A DNA stretch of 64,000 nt, taken from positions 1,178,001 to 1,242,000 of the forward strand of contig NW_004457737.1 of NCBI RefSeq assembly GCF_000203815.1. Direction: 5' to 3'. Position 1 is the first letter of the stretch; the number at the start of each line of letters is the position of its first letter. The translations under genes and the position numbers were made by a program. Of this stretch, positions 11,320-24,664 are shown one piece after another. Under the pieces are notes generated by a model. That model did no database searches and was not told the DNA's origin. It saw only the letters and a program-made list of their open reading frames with translations. The DNA comes from Cavenderia fasciculata. Its lineage: Eukaryota; Evosea; Eumycetozoa; Acytosteliales; Cavenderiaceae.

Positions 11320-14300
11320 TTATTCTCTTGTATATTTTGATTGTGAAGAGGTATTTGAAGTGGTAGGTCTATTAGTTCTCTGTTGTGTTGAATGTTGTTG
11401 TTGATATTGTTGTTGTTGTTGTTGGTGTTGTTGATATTGTTGTTGTTGTTGTTGTTGATAATGTTGAGAATATCTAGAAGCTTGTTTGGAAATAATTGGA
11501 CTATAGAGTTGATGATCGTCACTACTTTTACTTTTAAGAATATTGTTTGTATTATAATAAGACTATATAGATGATAAATTAATATTAGTTATAATATGAT
11601 AACTATTTTTTAACCATATAACTTACATAAGTATTTCTCTTGTTCAATTTAGTATAATTTGAAAGTCTTTCTAAATAAGTATTTCCTTGACCACCGTCCT
11701 TGTCTTGTCTAATCTTTTTAGGGTCAAAAAGAATGGGTGAAAGTGGTTGATTTGGTTGTTTTTGTTGGTTAGGGTTGCTACTACTATTAATATTATTATT
11801 ATTATTTGATTTCTCTTTTTTCTTTTTGTTGTTTGAACCATTGTTTTCAGCATTTTCATTGTCTTTACTACACAATGGGCATGCTGAATGCTTGCCCATG
11901 CAAGTAGAGTGAATGGCGTGATTACATTGAAAGACGACAACGAGATCAAGAGGAACCTGTTGGTTGTTGGACGAGGCTGGGAAATCGCCAATGGGTCGGC
12001 TACACATGACACACTTTCGCATGACCGGAGAATATGCCTTGCTACGTTGTCTAATGTAGGATCGAGTGGTATTGTACATGTCATTTTGGATGAGTTGGTT
12101 GGCGGTGTGAAGAATACTAGTCTCAAACGTACAAGTATCCAACATGCCAGTGATGATTGCCTTAAAGTCACCAAACTCATCACTACCGTGGTCATTTACA
12201 ATCTTGGTGAGAATCAATGGCAATGCAACCGATCCCATCATACTATTGAGAATAATATGAATGAGTCTATTTAGGAAACCAGTACATTTGACATAGATGG
12301 CACTCTTTGGTTTTTGTTGTAATAAATTAATATTGTTGATCAAAGAGGAAGAAGAGGAAGAAGAAGTATCAATGTTGCCATTTGGATCCAAAGTCAATGG
12401 TACAAGTGATGGAGATTGAGATTGTTGTGGTGAAGAAATGAGTGATCCCTTTGACCAACCTCCTGGAGTTCTATCATCTGCAAGTAATAACGGACTATTT
12501 GAATTACTATTTATCATTGATTGTTTAACTTTTCTTACAAATAATACAATTGTATCTAATAATCTAAACCAAATCATCTAAAAAATTATAAAAAATAAAA
12601 AAATAAATTAATTAAACTAAATCAAAATAATAATATTATTGTTTTGATAATTACTTGATTTTCAGATATTTGTAATTTTTGAGAGTTTCTTTGACAAAGA
12701 GCAATAGCAGTATTTAAAGTATCCATAATTTCCTTTTCAATTGGGATGGCTGTCGCTTTTTCATTCTTTAGATTCTTGACATTGGCATATACATTTGAGA
12801 AATGTTTCAAAATATCCTCAATCTTCTTTTTCAATACTGTTACAATCATTTCCAATGCCTTGTAAACATCACCTGTTCTTTCCAATAAATAAGTAGCACC
12901 TTCAAAATTATTATATTGTTGACAAATCTATAAAAAATAAACATAAACATAATTAATATCAAAGTATGACTTTAACCTTTTTTTTTTACTTTACCTTTAA
13001 ACAAGCATCTAATGGATAATCATCATGAGAAACTAGATATTTATAAACTAGATCAGATGAATACATGCACATTAATTTAATGTATAATTCATAAGTTTCA
13101 TTTGAGATGTAAATGCCAGTACGTTGTTGGATGGCGACACGAGAGGAACTATCGTTACCCAAGAGACCAACCAAATAGGTGTATTGTAACTTGGGGAACT
13201 GACCCAACTCTTTGACAATCTTTTCGTGATCCGATGCAAAGTAGTCCATAATGAGTTGGGCAGTGGCTGTACTGTCGACCACAATGAGATGAGCAAGATT
13301 AGAGATGGTTGTTTGACGAACAGTCTGACGATCGGCGTCGTTGAGGGCGGGATTCTCGAGGAGTTGACGAACATAGTCAAAGGTTTGGGCACGAGTGTCT
13401 GGGTCTCTAATTTGACAGACCACCATCTTGGCATATTGGCGTTGCTGGCTATAGATGTATTGAGCAACGCGATACAATTCATTTCCTTCGGCAATGACCA
13501 ATAGTTTGTCAGAGTCATAGTCTTTGGGCGACGAGTTCATGAGCACTCCCAAGAGACTGGATTGACGGTCCGTTCGGTTATAGATGGGTGCAGCCGATGC
13601 AATGGGTGGAACCGAGAGAATACCCACCAAACGGCCCAATAGAGTTGGCTCTATCGATTTGATGAGACGCTTTTCAAAGCATTTGGCGAGCAGTACGCAT
13701 ACTTGACCCTGTTGCTCGATTGTGAATGGCCATGATTCATTGGTGTGTGGATCGTATGGCTGTTGCGATCTATCAATCACAATGAGCAAGAGTACAGACA
13801 TCATGGTATGGTGATTGAGATTGGATTTGTTAACGTTGAATGGAATGGCAGGAATGACGAGCGATGAATTTACAGATGGTACCGATCCTGCCTTGTGTAC
13901 TTGTTGTTGTTGTTGTAATTGTTGTTGTTGCAGTTGTTGTTGGTATTGTTGAGATGGTTGAGGTTGTTTGGGTGATGCTGGAATAGACAAGAGTTGATCG
14001 TCAAAAGAGTTGGAGAGAATATTGATCATCTCTAAACTATTCAACTTTAAAAGATTGAATAGTCTAGGATAGGGTGTTGGATCCTCTGGGAATATGTTGC
14101 GTAAAAAGAGGTACTCGTAAATCTCCATCTTGAGTGATGGCACACGTTGTGATGGGATTGGTTTACCACTTGGAAACACTCTCCCTGAAAGACTGTATCT
14201 TAGATAATGTAATAATCGTTTTGAAACCTCCTCAACAAGATTTAAATGATTTGATGATATTAAATTTGGTGATATTCCTCCATTTAAATCACCACGATTA

Positions 14301-17300
14301 ATATGACCATTTCCATTATCTTCTTCTTCTTGTTGATTTTCTTCAGTTGGTTTTAATACAACCAATTCCATCATATCTTCAAGTGGAGTGATATAATCAT
14401 CCAAACCTCTATTGTAGAGATAGATGAGTGCACTGTAAAGATGGTGTTTACGACAGAGTACGACGGTTTGATGGAAATCCAAACTGGCAATGTCGAGATG
14501 CAAGAGACATTGTTCGGCACGCAACAAGATTCCCTTTTCCTGATAATGATTCATCATGAATTGCATCACCTCTGGATTGAGATGGACGAGACGGTCGTGG
14601 AGAATGTATGGCTCGAGGAATTCAAGAATGGTGGCAACCATCCCACTCTCGACAAAGTAGTTGAAGATTTCACCAAATAAAAAGTCGGTTCTCTTGATGG
14701 TGACACAAAACTCTATACAAATCAATGCCAACTGTTGGTGCATTGTCATATTACTAATCTGTTCATTGTCAATTAGATTCTTTGGAATCAAATTACGTGA
14801 TCTAAGAATAACAATTGATGGTGAGTCACTTCCACCACCAGATTTTCCACCAAGTGAATGTAGATTTGAATGACTATTGTTTAAACTTCCACCACCACCA
14901 CCATTTGGTTGACTAAAGACTATATAACATAGTTGAGACAACATTTCAATGATCTTTTCTCCAGTGAGTAACTTGCAGTCGATTGTATTGCTAGACAGAC
15001 CTGTGGTGGCCTTTGCCTTGCCTTCATAGAAATCCAATGCCAAGCAGAGAGCTTCAAACCACTGCTGATTCGACACTAATACAGACAGACGTTCCAACCA
15101 AGTCAGAACGTGTGCTGTAAAGAATCCATTCAACCCTAGCAAATAGATACGCGACTTGTTGGTACGAATACTATTGTGGAACGAGTAGACCGACTGGAAT
15201 TTGGAGTGATGGATGATTTGCATAGACTTTACATTGACGCTCTCAACCTCTTCCAATGCAAATGGATCAAATACACGCAACTCGTCCTTGTTGTTGTGAA
15301 GCAGTATGGTCTGGCTGTCCATCCACTCGAGTCCGCACACCTCGCTGTTTCCCTGGTACTCTGCGACGACGATAAACTCGGGGTTGGCAAACTTGAGGTC
15401 GTTGGGATGTGTGACAATTTGGAGTAGCTGGATATTGGTACCCCATCCAATCGCCAAGATTGGTTCCAACGGCTTGGTGTGTCCGAGGTTACGTTGAAAG
15501 TTGACACGTCGCCAAGAGAGGTATGGCAACACACCTGTCGACTTTACATAGGTTGGTTTGGTAATCTTGTTGTTGAGAATGCAAACACCCTCGATCGATG
15601 CTGAAATGACAAGGATCTTTCTCTTGGTTGCCAATGCAAATATGTGTGACTTGTCAGTTGGATGGGGATAGTTGCCTGGCAAGAGGGGAGCAATCGACAA
15701 GACTGGCCCCAAATTGCCATTGAGCAATAGTTGTTGATCCGATCCCAACGACATGAACCCACGTGTAATCGTAATGATATAAGTGACACCGTGTGCATCC
15801 GACGAAATAAATCGTTGTCCATCGGAAAAGAATTTGAGGTGTAGGATTGGATGTTTGTGGATGGTTGCATCCATCACTTTGAGTGGTTTGCCCGTTGGGA
15901 TATCCCACAATATAATCTGTCCATTTTGGTGTCCACTCACCATCCAATCCTCATTCACCTTGCAACTCGGTTGATCAATCGCTGTCACCGACCCACTATC
16001 CGCGCATATCGTACCTCCAATAATTGATACCAAATCTTGATTATAATTAAATATTAATAAAAATCCATGTGATGTACCAATACAAATATATTTTGATGTC
16101 TAAAAGATAAATAAGAAAGTAAGTAAGTATAAATTATTAATATTATTATTTAATATTTGTTTCTATTTTCATTTCTTACAGAAAAACAAGTAGGATAACC
16201 AGCTTCTTTTCTAATATCTGGTGATGATAATTGTTCGGATAGTTTTGTGTAAAATTGAGGTTCGACGACAATTCCATTCAATGATCTTCTAGCATTCTTT
16301 GATCCCCACAACATTGGTAATATATTGTCACTATTGATATCGATTGAATTCATCATATGTTTGGAAATGACTGATGATGTTGATGATGAGTTGTTATGAT
16401 TATTGATACTACTATTAAATAGGTTTGAACCGTGATGATGAGGATTAATTTGTAATCCAGCGGCAGAAGAAAGTGAAACGGTTGAAGGTGATGTTCCATA
16501 GATTGGTGAAAACATTCCAATACCTCCCACTCCACCTACGGCAACGCCACCAGTACTACTACTACCATCAATGATCTTGCTAGAGTTTGCAACACTCATC
16601 ATCTCTTCCAAATCCTCTTCATCTTCTATATCTTGATTATCATTTAACAATTGATTAATATCAATCTCTTGTTCATCATCTATATCTACATCATCATCAT
16701 CATCTTCACTTAGAATCTTTTTTAACATTTCTTGATCAACTATATCAGTTGTTGATTTCTACAAAATACAAAAGAGTATTATTATTAGTTTAGTTTGATA
16801 CTCCTTCAATAATAATACATACATTAAAGATACTATCATTGATTGAATTATTTAAAGAGTTGCTTGTACTATCTGATTGTTGTGAAGTTGCACTAGCTAG
16901 TACTTGAGAGAATGAGTTGTTGTTTGATTCACTGCTACCACCATCCTTTTCCTTTGCCATCATCTGAGCAGTGATAGTATGGTTGTATTGACTCTGACTA
17001 AATTGTTGTTGAGGATCATATACTCTTAGTGTTGGTGGTGCTGGTGCAGACAGCATCGTTACCAACTGTGGTAGTTCACTCATACTATTATTATTACTAT
17101 TACTACCCGTTGTATTATTACGACTATTGTTATTATTATTATTACTGCTACTATTATTAACATTACCCGATCTCCATTCTCCTCTACCTTTTCCTCCTCC
17201 TCCTCCTTTACTATTACTATTATTAATATCTTCTACATTGTCATATTCATTATTACTACTATTATTATTATTACTATTACTATATTGTTTCTTTTGTATA

Positions 17301-17311
17301 TTATTACTCAT
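11320..17311 (-). CDS. vps8: CORVET subunit Vps8 (WD40 - alpha-solenoid - RING)
   Basis: Subunit of the CORVET tethering complex that binds Rab5 on early endosomes. Six exons: 17311..16823, 16758..16180, 16099..12995, 12927..12655, 12577..11627 and 11562..11320, all joined in phase 0; 1,879 residues. The first ~355 residues are low-complexity (Asn, Ser, acidic). A WD40 propeller follows (DWMVSGHQNGQIILWDIPTG, FISSDAHGVTYIITI), then the helical VPS8 region (LSWRRVNFQRN, SNQQWFEALCLALDFYEGKA), then a RING-type zinc finger near residues 1670-1725 with CVMCSRPI, CNHAIHSTC and CPLC. The tail is Gln-rich (exon 6). The frame is open through every exon. Vertebrate and yeast homologues lack the long N-terminal low-complexity part. 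Confidence is high for identity, moderate for the exact first and last exons. Confidence 0.93.
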
Positions 17312-17488
17312 AACTATACTATAGTATGTATAAATACAAATAAACTACAACAAACTAAATTATATATTATATCTTCTCTCTTCTGCAAATGAACTTTGAT
17401 GCACACAATGTTTTTACTGATTTTCAAAGGTTGGGTGTGAAATTCACGAACCTTTTAAATAAATATTGTTATTTATTTGTTTAATTCT

Positions 17489-19079
17489 CTATTCTTTTAT
17501 TCTATCATGTTGACCTTCAACAGCAGCAGTTGTATATTTAATAATATTATTTAGATTTGTAATTTCTTCTTCTTCACCAAGCTAAAAAAATAAGTAATAT
17601 TAATATTAATATTTGATTGATTGATTTGATTTGATTTGAAATTACATACTCTTTGACCATTCATACCTTCAGCATAAAGGTAAAATTTTTCTAAATCTGG
17701 ATGTAACATGCCAGCAAATTCACGAACCTTTGTACCTTTTGGCACAAGCATACAATCCCTTAATATACTACCACCGGCCTTGTCACATGAAAGACTCTTT
17801 AGATTCTTTACTGGATAAACAGGTATATATTCTTTGAGTTCAACCGCTGCTTTAATAGTCTCTTGAACACCTGTAGACCCATATCTAAACAATACCAAAT
17901 CTCTTAATTTCTCTAATCTTGAAAATAATTTCTCATCACATTTTTTTAATGTTGATAATGTTTCCTTTTAAAATAAATAATAATAATTAATAAATATAAT
18001 TAATATTTTGATATTCTCTATATTTTATGTTTACATACATTTGTATCAAAATTATCATCACCTTCTTTATAATTTATATAATTTTGTGATTTCATTTTCC
18101 TTAGAAAGATTTCAGCGAGTGCACTTGTAGGTATCATCTTCATGTCTGGATACTTGCTACAAATCTTTGTGATGTTTTGGTCAGATGATGACATATCGAC
18201 CTTGTTTAAAACTAGAATGATTGGGAATCTAACATCGAGGAATGCATCGACAAACCTGTGCACTGCATCCGCATCCCACGACGATAGATCGATAGGTTCA
18301 TGTACTTGCATTGAATCCAATGTTGTCTTTACAACTACCAACTTTGTTCCATAACCACTTAATTTCTTATGTAATATTATTTCTGCCAATGATTCTACAA
18401 ACAAACAAACAAATTGATAAACTATATTAAAATCACCTTTTACATTGATTGATTTCTTTTGGTTTCTATTGATTTGATATTATAAATACTTGTAGCTTTT
18501 TGTTTTCTTGTAATATTTCCCCATCTCTTCCAAAGATTATTATAAATCCAATTATGGATTTCATCTTTTAACCATTGAATATCGTTGATTGGGTCGTAAC
18601 CTGTTGTTTCCTCTCCTTTTTCGTTGGTTGTACCGGATACGTCGACAACGTGTAATAGTACATCGGCATGTCTCAAATCATCGAGGAATTGATTACCCAA
18701 TCCCTTGCCTTCAGAGGCACCAGGTACCAACCCAGCAACATCCAACATCTTTACTGGGAGATAACGTACTCCCTTGTCACATCGACCATATCTAGGTGCA
18801 CATTGATCTATCTTGTCATACTTTGCACAAGGACATACCGATGGATAATATGTTACACCATAATTTGGTTCAATCGTTGTGAATGGATAATTACCTAACA
18901 ATCAAAACGAGTAATCAATAATCAGTATCATATGATATGATCATCTATCAGTCTATCTATCTATCTGTCTATATATCCGATGACATACCAACTTTAGCAT
19001 TTGAATCAGTTGCTGCATTCAAGAATGAACTTTTACCTGCACTAGGTTTACCTACACATCCTACAACCAATTGGTTCAT
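17489..19079 (-). CDS. Obg/YchF-related GTPase of the Ygr210 type, with TGS domain
   Basis: GTP-binding protein of the OBG-HflX-like class; the subgroup with yeast Ygr210c and archaeal relatives is thought to act with ribosomes, but its job is not known. Five exons: 19079..18989, 18894..18490, 18394..18039, 17964..17650 and 17581..17489; 419 residues. G1 is [12 protein letters not shown] (residues ~8-19), the effector stretch is [11 protein letters not shown]3 is DVAGL, G4 is NKVD and the G5 region is IPTSA. The TGS domain ends the protein (KNLKSL through [21 protein letters not shown]). The [22 protein letters not shown] helical insert is typical of this subgroup. The donor of exon 2 is a GTATTT inside an open frame; using it restores ATKSLAE at the join, while reading through gives a false tail. 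Stop is 169 nt from the VPS8 start. Confidence 0.88.
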
Positions 19080-19333
19080 CTCTTCTCTATCTCTCTTTCT
19101 TCTTCTTTATATTATATGTATAGTTGTTATATTTTATCTCTTTTACACAAAAATGAAATAACTTGTTCACTCGGGGTGTGATGATATGTTTGGTCATTAA
19201 ACCAAATCGAGTAATAATGAGAAAAAAAAACGATAAATATCTGAATTGAGATAATCCATCACATGATACATATTATCTGTATCATTAATCATATGATTCG
19301 TTTTCACAACGAAGGTTAAACATTCTCGGATAG

Positions 19334-19422
19334 CCTACACAACTTTCGGTGCGGCACCAACTAAATTACCCCATAGTGTTGTTAATTGTGCCTTTTACAA
19401 CTCAAAAGCTTGGTATATGTAT
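19334..19422. repeat. Direct repeat, copy 1
   Basis: 89-nt block starting CCTACACAACTTTCGGTGCG and ending in GGTATATGTAT. It matches 19580-19668 with one difference (C/T). About 15 nt to its left (ACATTCTCGG) is also shared but is followed in copy 2 by an 11-nt addition. Confidence 0.9.
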
Positions 19423-19579
19423 ATCATATGATGGCTCAATATTTATATTTATATTTTCTTTGGTTTTAAATTAAAAAGTATGATAACTGTTATTATCGTT
19501 AGGTGCTCCTACTTCATGAAATGTATCCAAAGGAGTGTTTTACATAGATAAAAACATTCTCGGGGTACGGAACGGATGG

Positions 19580-19668
19580 CCTACACAACTTTCGGTGCGG
19601 CATCAACTAAATTACCCCATAGTGTTGTTAATTGTGCCTTTTACAACTCAAAAGCTTGGTATATGTAT
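19580..19668. repeat. Direct repeat, copy 2
   Basis: Second copy of the 89-nt block, 246 nt downstream and in the same orientation. To its left ACATTCTCGG is again present (19554-19563), extended by GGTACGGAACG. To its right the frame continues for another 58 codons, which copy 1 lacks. Confidence 0.9.
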
Positions 19669-20541
19669 AAAGGTTTTTCAAAACTGAGACGATGGGAACG
19701 AACATGTTTAAAAGTTAGCTTTATCTTTTTTCGGTCAGTGGACTCGGTTTTTATTTTCTGTCGACTCGTTTGCAAAGGTACCCTTACCTCAACACACGCT
19801 CAATGGTCACGTGATCGTATCTCAGGTGATACGTTTGGTTAGGTCAGTAGTTACAGATAATACTTCATATTTAATTTTGTTGTGGTTTAGAGTGGTGCGC
19901 ACAAGACAATGCGTCCATAGTAACCTATGGTAGTCTTTATTCAAGAATGTCTTGGTTGTACTCAATTCAATATTGAAGGGGATCGTGGTCATGAGTAGGG
20001 TACACAACGGGACAGTCAAGCATACTCAAACAAAAGAGAAAGTATTTATTTATTTTCCTTCAAAGGGGAGATATTTATTTCAATCGATGACCAAGTAATT
20101 TTGTGGTTGGCCAATTCTAAAACCATAGGCAACCCTGATTTATGTCATAGTCGATACTGGATTTTCATCGAAAAGGGTATGCACCATATTATTGGGCATC
20201 TTACGAGTCATGAAAAAATATTAAAAAAAGTAGTTTGTAGGGGAATTGCTGGCGTCAACCAACTTTTTAAGATATTTTACAGAGCAGATCTTTTCGTCCG
20301 ATGGAAAGAAAAAAAAAAGAAGGAATAAAATCAGATTCATGGCAAAATATTTCTTTATTGTACCAAAGCCACATCATTCTCGAATGAAGCGTAGCAGCTG
20401 CAATCGCAAGCCTAATTGAAATAAGCAATCTTCTCGTCATTCATATCATCATTCATTTTTTTCTAATTTATTTATAACTCTAAACTATATATATATACAT
20501 ATTTAACATACACATACCTTTCCTTTTAATACAAATACAAC

Positions 20542-23179
20542 ATGAGTCAATTTTCTGAATATTTACTACAAATTGGTTTGGAATCATACCAAACATTACT
20601 TGAAGAAAATGGTAAATATAAATATAGATTATCGATATAGATTGCTGTCTCGAGGATAGAATCCATAAATATCAAACAATGATAAATAAGAATATCTTCA
20701 CAAAGTCTCTACAAAAGAGTAGAGAAGGATCAAAAAATTGCGACTGGTGGTGGTGCAGTGGCCTCGTCCTTGCGAGACTAAGAAAAAAAAAAAACTTAGA
20801 CCCCATCCTTCACAGTATAATTACTAATCATCTGATACCATCACTTTCACTTGAATAAATAGGTTACGATGATCCAGATTTAATTTCAGAGTTGACAGAA
20901 GAAGAACTCGTTTCTATTGGTGTAAAGAGAGGTCATGCCAAAAGAGGTAAGTTGCAACGACTCTTCACACCCAAATGATCATCTTTTGATTCAACATCTA
21001 ACAATTACCTCTCTCTTTATATTTTTAGCATTTTTAAAAGCACAAGATAGAAATAGTACAACTGTAACTACTAGTTCTTCATCATCATCTAGTTCAACTA
21101 CATCAACATCATCAACAAATGCACCACCAGCTACACCAACCAATCCACCCCCATCCAAAAAGATAGTGATGGGTAAAAAGGGTGATGACGAAAGTGACGA
21201 TGAAGACAAGTCAGATATCGCTCCATCATCCAGTTTTGGTGGTCCAAAGCTACAGTCAAAGGTCCTTTGCGAGGGCTTTTTACAAAAGAAAGGAGAGGAA
21301 GGCTTTTTTGGAAGCAAAGTATGGAGCAAGAGATATTTCAAGTTGTTTGAAGAGGGACGTATCGCATACTACAAGAACCAACAAGATGTTGCATATATCA
21401 ATATCATCGAGTTGAGAGGTGCATTGTCGTGTGAGGAGTTTGCCGGCAAACAATATGCTTTCAAGATCTCGATGAAGACTAGTGCTCGTGTCTACTACCT
21501 CTTGGCACCAAACCCAGGTGACAAGTCGAGATGGATCTCAACATTGCAACGTGTGATTGTTCCACCCGCCGTGCCAAAGAGAATCGATCCAAATGCCATC
21601 CGTCCATACCTCCAACACACCCAAGAACCACCACAAGCTGCCAGCTCCCGTTTCGACTCACCCCTCTCATGGGACATTGTCGAGCGTCACCCACGAGGGC
21701 GACATCCGTCTCCATCTCCACAGCTCTGGCTCACTCTTTGTTGAAGAGACCCGTAAGCTCTCTGTCGACGGTTCCGTCCCCATCTGGATTCGCAACTTGC
21801 CACGCAAGATTGACGACCGCTCTGTTCACTTTTTGTCACTCTCTGACCCAAATGCCTTTGTCGCCGAGCAAACCTACCACTGCGACCCAATCACTCCCGA
21901 AAAGATGCTTGAAAAGTTGATTGGCTTGACCATCGAAGTGTCGGTTCCTCGTGACGACCACTTTTCACATCCAGTCACTTTCAAGGGTGAGCTCCAATAC
22001 TTTGCCAAGCAAAAGTCGTATGCACTCGTAAACCAAGAAGACAATAGCGTCCACTTTTTGGGCAGTGCCGAACACGTCACCTTTAACCTTTTGGAAAACA
22101 AGATTGCCGATGGTGTGTTCCGCCCAAGCTCACTCGAGTGGATTGTCAAATCGCAAGAAAAGGATCACCTCTTTAAGCTCTCTTACAATGCTTCCGATCT
22201 CTTCAAGTGGTTTGCTTCCTACTCTATCATTCTCAACCCAAAGGAAACCGAGATGGAGTTGCGTGGTTTCTACACCATCAAGAACAAGTCTGGCAAGACC
22301 TTTGAGAATGCCAACCTCATCTTGATCCGCGAGCCAGAGGATCCAGCCACCAAAAAGGACGAGAAAAAGGATGAGGGTTCGTCGCTACCCATCCCCATGC
22401 CCAAGCTAGGTATGTTCAAGTTTGGCAAGTTGCCCATCCCAGGCTTGGGTGGAGGTTCCACCAAAGTCGACCACGGTCCAGACAAACGTTCCTTTAAATA
22501 CACATACCCAGAACGCACCACCTTGCGTGACAACGAGACCAAGCAACTATGCTTTGTATCGGCCAAGATGCCAGTAAAGTCTGTCGACTACATTACCTAC
22601 GCCACACCCAAATACACCAAATACGCATCGATTGACAAGAGCCACGGCTCTGACATTACCACCGGCCAAGTCGACTCGGCACTCATCTTTACCTGGGACA
22701 AGGGATTCCCATTGCCAGGCGGTCAAGTCAAGTTGCAACGTCAAAACAAGGATGGCTTTGGTTCGGATATTGTCAACACTTTCAACTTGTCGCACTACAA
22801 CCCCAACGACATTATCCTCGTGCCACTCCAAAGTCTCGGCCGTGTCTCTGCGTCGAGAAAGCAAACTGGTTACAACCTCGACATTGACCAACTCTACTGT
22901 GTCGAGACATTCGAGTTGCGTGTCAACAATGGTCGTGAAGAAGAGGTTCGCGTCATTCTCGAAGAGTCACTCTACCGTTGGGAAAACTACGAAATCACCT
23001 ACGACTCTATTCCACACTCTAGACATCCAACACATCCACGCAAGATCCAATGGCATCTTACCATCCCACCTTTGGACGGTGTCACTATCAACTACTCTGT
23101 CTTTTACAGTGGTCTTTGTATTCCTGAATCAATGATGCCAAAGAAAGAACCAACTGCTGCTACTCCTCCAAAGAAATAA
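20542..23179 (+). CDS. SAM - PH - DUF4139-like protein, with one frame break
   Basis: Probably a membrane- or scaffold-associated adaptor; no named orthologue recognised. Exons 20542..20611, 20863..20946 and 21029..23179. An N-terminal SAM domain (FSEYLLQIGLESYQTLLEE, YDDPDLISELTEEELVSIGV) spans introns 1 and 2. A Ser/Thr linker follows, then a PH domain (LCEGFLQKKGEEGFFGSKVW to GDKSRWISTLQRV, residues ~130-230). The remainder resembles the DUF4139/mucoidy-inhibitor-A type beta-rich fold: VEWxF-like segments, then ALIFTWDKGFPLPGGQVKLQ, DIILVPLQSLGRVSASRKQ and VETFELRVNNG. The exons sum to one base more than a multiple of three. The frame changes by one base between about 21600 and 21700, where the first frame runs to LSWDIV and the second takes up at SSVTHEGDIRLHL. 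No intron signal fits there. An assembly insertion is the simplest cause; programmed +1 shifting or real damage are alternatives. Confidence 0.8.
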
Positions 23180-24633
23180 ATAAAAAAAAAAGTAATAATA
23201 ATAATAAAAAATAATAAAATGTAATTTAAATCTGATCCTCTTTCAAGTACTTCCAAATATGAAATGTAATATTCATAATAAAGTAAAGAGAAGGTGGGTG
23301 TTGTCATTGGATTAATAAATCTAACAAATTTTAATAATTAAAAAATAAAAAAATTGATTGTAAGTTCTGATCTGATCAACCCGATTAAATAATTACTAAA
23401 AATGGAAATAAATTGAATGACAGATATATATTTATTCTATTAGTGGTTAGATTAAAAAAAAAGATTATTAGAGCAGGTGTGGGGAGATTTAATATTAATT
23501 ATTATTTTTTTTGGTATTGTACCCCCAGCTTCACTCTTTCAGTTCATTTTTTTTTGATCAAGTATATTATTGATTGTTAACACACATACTTACTTGACAG
23601 AGATTATTATCAAGCAAGTCACACATATCTTGCAAGATATAAGCATAGATATGGGTTGGAAATAATCAAGTCAACAAAAAGGTGGATGATGATGATGGAA
23701 GAAGCACCCTTAATACCAATACCAATACCAATACCACCAACTAGTATACCTAGTTTGTTGAACTTGTTATTACTGTTGTTGTTCTCGTTTTCGGCTACTC
23801 GTCTAACCCATCAATAGATAGATTATAGGAGAGGAAAAGTGTCACACAACAGACAACAATCAAGCAAGACAACAAGAGGAAGAAAACGATGGAGCAAAGG
23901 TGATTAATTTAGACAACTTTTCGGATTGATAACACCTTATCCTTATTATTATTCTTTTTCTTCCTCTTCTTACTCTTACCTACTTTTGCTTTAAATTAGA
24001 TTCATTTAATTACCTACTACTAGTAGTTTAGAGTTGGCTCATAAACACAAACACACAAAGAGACACTACTACAACTACTACATTTTTTAAATCTGACTTT
24101 TGACTATTCACATTTGGTAAGTAAGATGATATGTATATTAAACAAACAACAAAACACAACACAACACATTAGTTGTAATGTGGTGTACTACACCTCATCT
24201 AACATAACAATCTGTGTATGTTGTTGATGAATGATGATGATGATAGAGGATGATGAATCTATCAATCTATGTATCTTTTTATCTGTTGCGACAGAGCTAG
24301 AGAAGCAGGTGTTCACCTACTGGATACTGTTTTTCCAGTTTGTTGGTTGTTGGTTGATTTTTTTTTCATCTCTATTTGATGACCGGTCATGCGCATTACC
24401 AACACTACACAACTACCCCTTGTAGCCTACTACCACCACTACTATTATCTTTTGGATGACGTTCGAAAGGTTGTAATATCTGGCAAACACTTGATACTTT
24501 TTGTCATCCCACCCGCTTTTATCCACATAATCAAACAACTAGTTTTTGAAGAGAGAGATTTCAATAACATCACCATCATTAACATCACCATGTGTGGCAG
24601 TGTTTTAAATATATTTCCTACCTACATTCTCTA

Positions 24634-24664
<31 letters not shown>

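Larger units (their letters stand above)
19080..20541. other. Spacer with duplicated block and protein-like open frames
   Basis: About 1.46 kb without a convincing gene. It carries an 89-nt direct repeat (separate entries), and the second copy runs into an open frame (19576-19842). A further frame without a good ATG runs from about 19997 to 20328. Base composition is richer in GC than the usual spacers of this window, and codon-like stretches are visible, so I suspect remnants of a mobile element or of a decayed multigene-family member. No known transposon protein motif was seen. Confidence 0.4.

Noticed and set aside
24231-24634. Two overlapping plus-strand open frames in the large spacer
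   Set aside because: No family likeness, no splice partner, and composition like the surrounding spacer.
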